Position numbers and translations under genes: made by a program
From: UBA4615 sp046046245
Lineage (GTDB): Bacteria > Pseudomonadota > Gammaproteobacteria > Burkholderiales > Burkholderiaceae_E
Length of the DNA stretch: 64,000 nucleotides
Direction of reading: 5' to 3'
Assembly (NCBI GenBank): GCA_046046245.1
Contig: JBJOKE010000022.1
Location: forward strand, 1 to 64,000
The notes under the pieces: model-generated
The model's input: only the letters and a program-made list of their open reading frames with translations
What the model was told of the DNA's origin: nothing
Database searches by the model: none
Shown here: piece by piece, positions 62,193-64,000 of the stretch
Layout of the letters: every line of letters begins with the position of its first letter
Position numbering within the stretch: position 1 is the first letter of the stretch

Positions 62193-63446
62193 GTGGCTCG
62201 TCGCAGGCGATTGGTGGTCGCGATCACGTATGCGGTCAGCCCACCCAGAGGAGGCGGGCAGTCGCGCGTCTTCCACCTGTACCGTGAACTCGCCCGATGG
62301 TTCGACGTGCATCTGGTCTGCCTCGGCGAGCCCAACCGTGCCGCGCGGTCGACTAAGCTTGGACCGGGCTTGCAAGAGCACGTCGTGCCGAAGTCTACGG
62401 CGCATCAACGTGCCGAGGAGGGCGTGAGCGCGACCGTAGGCGGCGCTCCAGTGACCGACATCACCGCGAGTCGCCTGATCGCGTTGACCCCCGACTACCT
62501 GACCCAGCTCGACGCAGTGGCGTCCGGGGCGGATGTCCTCGTCGCAAGTCATCCGTACCTAACCTCGTTGCTCGTCGGACGGTATCCCGGCGTGCCGCTT
62601 TGGCTTGAGGCCCATAACGTCGAAACCGCGCTCAAGCGGGAGATGCTGCCGGACGGGGTGCATTCGGACCGCCTCATCGGATGGGTGGAGGTCGAGGAGC
62701 GGCTTGCGTGGCGCTCGGCCGACTTGGTCTATGCCTGCACCCGAGCCGACCTCGAGGCGCTCGCCCGCCGGTACGGGCCCGCCAAGGGAGCGGTCTGCGA
62801 AGCGCCGAACGGCTTCGCACCGTCCGAGGTGCCGTTTGTGCCGCTCGCCGCACGGGCCGAGTTGCGCCGCAGGCTCGGATTTGCAGCCTCGCCGCTGGTG
62901 CTCTTCTTCGGCAGCTGGCATGGCCCGAACCTCGACGCCTGCGAGCGTATCGTAGGTTACGCGCGCACCGTCCCCTCCGCGGTCTTCGTCGTCGCGGGCA
63001 GTGCGGGACACGCGCTCGCAGGCCGCGACGTGCCGTCGAACCTGCGGCTACCGGGCGTGGTCGACGAGGCGGAAAAGCGTGTATTGCTATCGGCCGCGGA
63101 CCTCGCGATCAATCCGATGGAAAGCGGGTCGGGCAGCAACCTGAAGATGCTCGACTACTTAGCCGCGGGTATTCCCGTCCTGTCCACCCCGTTTGGGGCG
63201 CGAGGTTTGGGCTTGACCGCAGGCGTGCACTTCGAGGCAAGTCCGCTCAGCGGCTTCGCCACCGCGATCGGCGACTTCGTTTCGAGGCCGCCCGCCGACT
63301 GTGCGGCACGGTGCGCGGTTGCCGCCGAGATGATCCGCACGCGATACACGTGGGCCGCGATAGCCGAATCTCTCGCGCAATACATGCAGTATCGCCTCGG
63401 AGAGCCCGCGGCCGTAACCGCGGCTAAGCCCTTCGCGGCCCCCTGA
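62193..63446 (+). CDS. Glycosyltransferase family 4
   Basis: 417 aa from GTG 62193, selected for AGGAG five bases upstream; an ATG at 62133 would overlap the DUF4214 gene by 47 bases. Core signals are GGGQSRVFHLYRELARWF, LWLEAHNVETALK, LFFGSWHGPNLDACERIV, and ESGSGSNLKMLDYLAAGIPVLSTPFG, the last cited in part (the retaining GT4 E-x7-E variant). Fourth glycosyltransferase of the locus and the last rightward gene in view. Confidence 0.87.
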   Translation: MARRRRLVVAITYAVSPPRGGGQSRVFHLYRELARWFDVHLVCLGEPNRAARSTKLGPGLQEHVVPKSTAHQRAEEGVSATVGGAPVTDITASRLIALTPDYLTQLDAVASGADVLVASHPYLTSLLVGRYPGVPLWLEAHNVETALKREMLPDGVHSDRLIGWVEVEERLAWRSADLVYACTRADLEALARRYGPAKGAVCEAPNGFAPSEVPFVPLAARAELRRRLGFAASPLVLFFGSWHGPNLDACERIVGYARTVPSAVFVVAGSAGHALAGRDVPSNLRLPGVVDEAEKRVLLSAADLAINPMESGSGSNLKMLDYLAAGIPVLSTPFGARGLGLTAGVHFEASPLSGFATAIGDFVSRPPADCAARCAVAAEMIRTRYTWAAIAESLAQYMQYRLGEPAAVTAAKPFAAP

Positions 63447-63470
63447 GGGCCCGGGAACATTCCGACTGCG

Positions 63471-64000
63471 TCAGGCCGGCGACTGTATCGCAGCGACTGG
63501 CCGTGCTGCCTGCCGCTGCGTTCGCTCTGCCAAGTACAGCGCAGCGTACTCCTGTTCCGTCAGCGTCCGGTCGCCGTGGAACCGATAGCCAAGATCGCGG
63601 CGCCACCAGGCCAAACCCAGCGCCTCCGCAACCGGCCTGGACACCGGCACGTGCAGGTCGGCGAGCGGATCCCACTCTGCGAACACGCGGTCCCCGATGC
63701 GGTGCAACGGATCCGCGGGCTCACGCGACTGCGGCCAGGTCGCCTCCGTGAGCCGGTTCAGTAACTCGCGTAGCAGCCGCTTCGTAGGGTGGTTGTAGGC
63801 CCAGAACAGCCGCTCGGACTTGAACGAAGAGATCACGAAGGCGGCCATCCGGACCTGCGACTTCTGCTCCCGGCGGACGAGTCGGAGCATCTCGAGGTCC
63901 AGCCGCCGATTCATGTCCGCGGTCGACCGCAATGCGAGCTCCGAGGCCCTTGCGAGGCCTGCATCGCCGGCCAGGCCTTCCTCCGCGACCTGGATCAGCA
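63471..64000 (-). CDS. Unrecognised protein, partial, runs off the right edge
   Basis: The leftward frame is open from the window end to TGA 63471 (176 codons in view). Internal starts such as 63932 are not needed. Readable stretches are FVISSFKSERLFWAYNHPTKRLL, cited in part (SERLFWAYNHPTKRLL), and LGLAWWRRDLGYRFHGDRTLTEQEYA, in part. These suggest a soluble enzyme-like protein with a tryptophan-rich patch, not a transporter. I do not recognise the family. It faces the glycosyltransferase gene across 24 bases. Confidence 0.6.
   Translation of the reverse strand, partial: LIQVAEEGLAGDAGLARASELALRSTADMNRRLDLEMLRLVRREQKSQVRMAAFVISSFKSERLFWAYNHPTKRLLRELLNRLTEATWPQSREPADPLHRIGDRVFAEWDPLADLHVPVSRPVAEALGLAWWRRDLGYRFHGDRTLTEQEYAALYLAERTQRQAARPVAAIQSPA

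Noticed and set aside
45893..64000. Prophage or insertion-sequence origin of the capsule region
   Set aside because: No integrase, transposase, terminal repeats or attachment sites could be found; only composition differs.

Overview
The window looks like part of a chromosome from a high-GC betaproteobacterium, most likely Burkholderiales. Three things point there: a minCDE operon, two Bug-type tripartite tricarboxylate receptors in tandem, and very strong G/C preference at third codon positions (49 of 60 bases G+C in 36001-36060). This is inferred from gene content and composition; no 16S or other marker gene is present. I saw no rRNA or tRNA genes, CRISPR arrays, insertion sequences or prophage genes.

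1-21.5 kb is a catabolic and transport region. It opens with the tail of a class III aminotransferase, then a dimethylformamidase-like amidohydrolase followed by a complete Dpp/Opp-type ABC importer (receptor, two permeases, two ATPases). On the opposite strand lie a 2-keto-4-pentenoate hydratase, a haloalkane dehalogenase and a penicillin-acylase-family Ntn hydrolase. After these come an EamA transporter, an NHL-type lipoprotein, two esterase/lipase genes, a tightly packed MFS / acyl-CoA-dehydrogenase-like / AraC operon, and a Bcr/CflA-type MFS gene.

21.6-35.1 kb is a large phosphonate/phosphite locus in three transcription units. phnCDE plus a PhnZ-like HD oxygenase run rightward. phnGHIJKLM (C-P lyase) runs leftward. 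phnF, a DUF1045 2H phosphoesterase, phnN and a PtxD-like phosphite dehydrogenase run rightward, divergent from phnG. A 15-base motif, GGYGRTCTAGATGAY, occurs both in front of phnC and in the 25-base gap between phnF and phnG, and suggests one shared control. A two-subunit sulfopyruvate/phosphonopyruvate-type decarboxylase and a TauD/TfdA oxygenase border the locus. Neither phnP nor phnO is in the window.

36.4-45.7 kb holds two Bug receptors, an asparaginase-like protein with a changed catalytic motif, an AlkC-like DNA alkylation repair protein, a PLP-dependent cystathionine beta-lyase-type enzyme, a 14-helix MFS pump and minCDE. The 3' end of minE runs into a duplicated, hairpin-forming GC-rich element.

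45.9-64 kb is a group 2-type (ABC-dependent) capsule locus. It contains a phosphomannomutase, four glycosyltransferases, a KpsE/KpsM/KpsT-like exporter and a SAM methyltransferase. It also has sulfate-activation genes (cysD and a fused cysNC), which suggest a sulfated polysaccharide, then a coiled-coil protein and a DUF4214 protein. Base composition drops in the distal part (32 of 60 G+C in 56401-56460), consistent with a variable, possibly acquired, surface-polysaccharide region. The last gene runs off the right edge.
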